From Streptomyces lincolnensis (GTDB lineage Bacteria; Actinomycetota; Actinomycetes; Streptomycetales; Streptomycetaceae), in NCBI RefSeq assembly GCF_001685355.1, contig NZ_CP016438.1:248001-312000 (forward strand): a stretch of 64,000 nucleotides of DNA, read 5' to 3'. Of this stretch, positions 63,789 through 64,000 are shown piece by piece. The notes beneath the pieces are model-generated. The model was not told where the DNA came from and did not search any database. It was given only the letters and a program-made list of their open reading frames with translations. The stretch's first letter is position 1; each line of letters opens with the position of its first letter. The translations under genes and the position numbers were made by a program.

Positions 63789-64000
63789 CTAGGCGGTGCT
63801 GAGCAGAGGCAGGTCCGTGACGAGCACAGCCGGGGAGCGCACCACACAGCCGCCCCAACTGACCGGGACGGTGTGGGCGGGGCCGAGGCCGCCGGCGATG
63901 CTCCGCAGCAGACTCGGTACGCGGACGCTGAAGCGGACCGACGGCACGGCACCGACGGCACGGCCGTCCGCCACCACGGTGGTGAAGTCGCGAGTGGCGG
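63789..64000 (-). CDS. lmbQ: TldE/PmbA-type homologue, C-terminal end only
   Basis: The last 70 residues lie in the window: FTTVVADGRAVGAVPSVRFS to VSWGGCVVRSPAVLVTDLPL and a stop at 63789. The pattern agrees with the beta-rich C-terminus of PmbA/TldD proteins. The position next to lmbR and the presence of lmbIH support LmbQ. The 5' end lies beyond base 64000. Confidence 0.65.
   Translation of the reverse strand, partial: ATRDFTTVVADGRAVGAVPSVRFSVRVPSLLRSIAGGLGPAHTVPVSWGGCVVRSPAVLVTDLPLLSTA

Overview
The window is high-GC actinobacterial DNA with Streptomyces features: GTG starts, strong GGAGG sites, Tat and lipoprotein signals, ATGA start/stop overlaps, and SARP/NB-ARC, LacI, HxlR and ECF regulators. 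From about 42.4 kb to the right edge, the gene content, order and orientation match my memory of the lincomycin cluster of Streptomyces lincolnensis (lmrA, lmbA, B1, B2, C, D, E, F, G, IH, J, K, L, M, N, Z, P, O, S, R, then the end of lmbQ). The source is therefore probably S. lincolnensis or a very close lincosamide producer. No search was run, so this rests on families and synteny.

Layout: 0-1.7 kb holds a 5'-complete, 3'-truncated MerR gene with its palindromic operator, then a decayed NB-ARC regulator cut by an ISAs1-type transposase relic. 1.9-8.1 kb is a CebR/CebEFG/BglC-like beta-glucoside uptake and hydrolysis locus with paired LacI-type operators. 8.6-15.1 kb is a MacB-like ABC exporter with adaptor and lipoprotein, divergent from a two-component system; OmpR-type direct repeats lie between them. 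15.4-17.2 kb and three later loci carry a dispersed family of HxlR regulators and NTF2-like proteins that share one upstream DNA element. 17.2-19.1 kb encodes a Tat-exported GH29 fucosidase with two carbohydrate-binding modules.

19.2-22.1 kb is a metallophore-type ABC uptake operon. 22.3-26.3 kb is a deletion graveyard: an in-frame chimera of ketoacyl synthase III, adenylation C-terminus, carrier protein and reductase; half of an MFS pump; and a beta-helix protein gene that has lost its 5' end. 26.4-30.6 kb has a dienelactone hydrolase, NTF2-like paralogues, a methyltransferase, a small secreted protein, MarR and a DUF1996 relic. 30.8-35.6 kb is a copper island (Met-rich small protein, CopA ATPase, PCuAC-like protein, His/Met-rich membrane protein) followed by an ECF sigma factor. 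35.7-42.0 kb holds a GlxA/AraC regulator, the second HxlR, a secreted beta-carbonic anhydrase, a TetR/methyltransferase pair with overlapping operators, and two coupled membrane proteins.

In the lincosamide cluster, LmbB2 and LmbB1 turn tyrosine into a cleaved DOPA product, and LmbA processes it toward 4-propylproline. LmbR, N, P, K and O build the GDP-octose, and LmbM, L, Z and S modify it. LmbC activates the proline for the LmbN carrier domain and LmbD condenses it. LmbE, F, G and J process the sulfur and methylate. LmrA exports. The remaining genes (lmbT, V, W, X, Y, U, lmrB, lmrC) would lie beyond the right edge.
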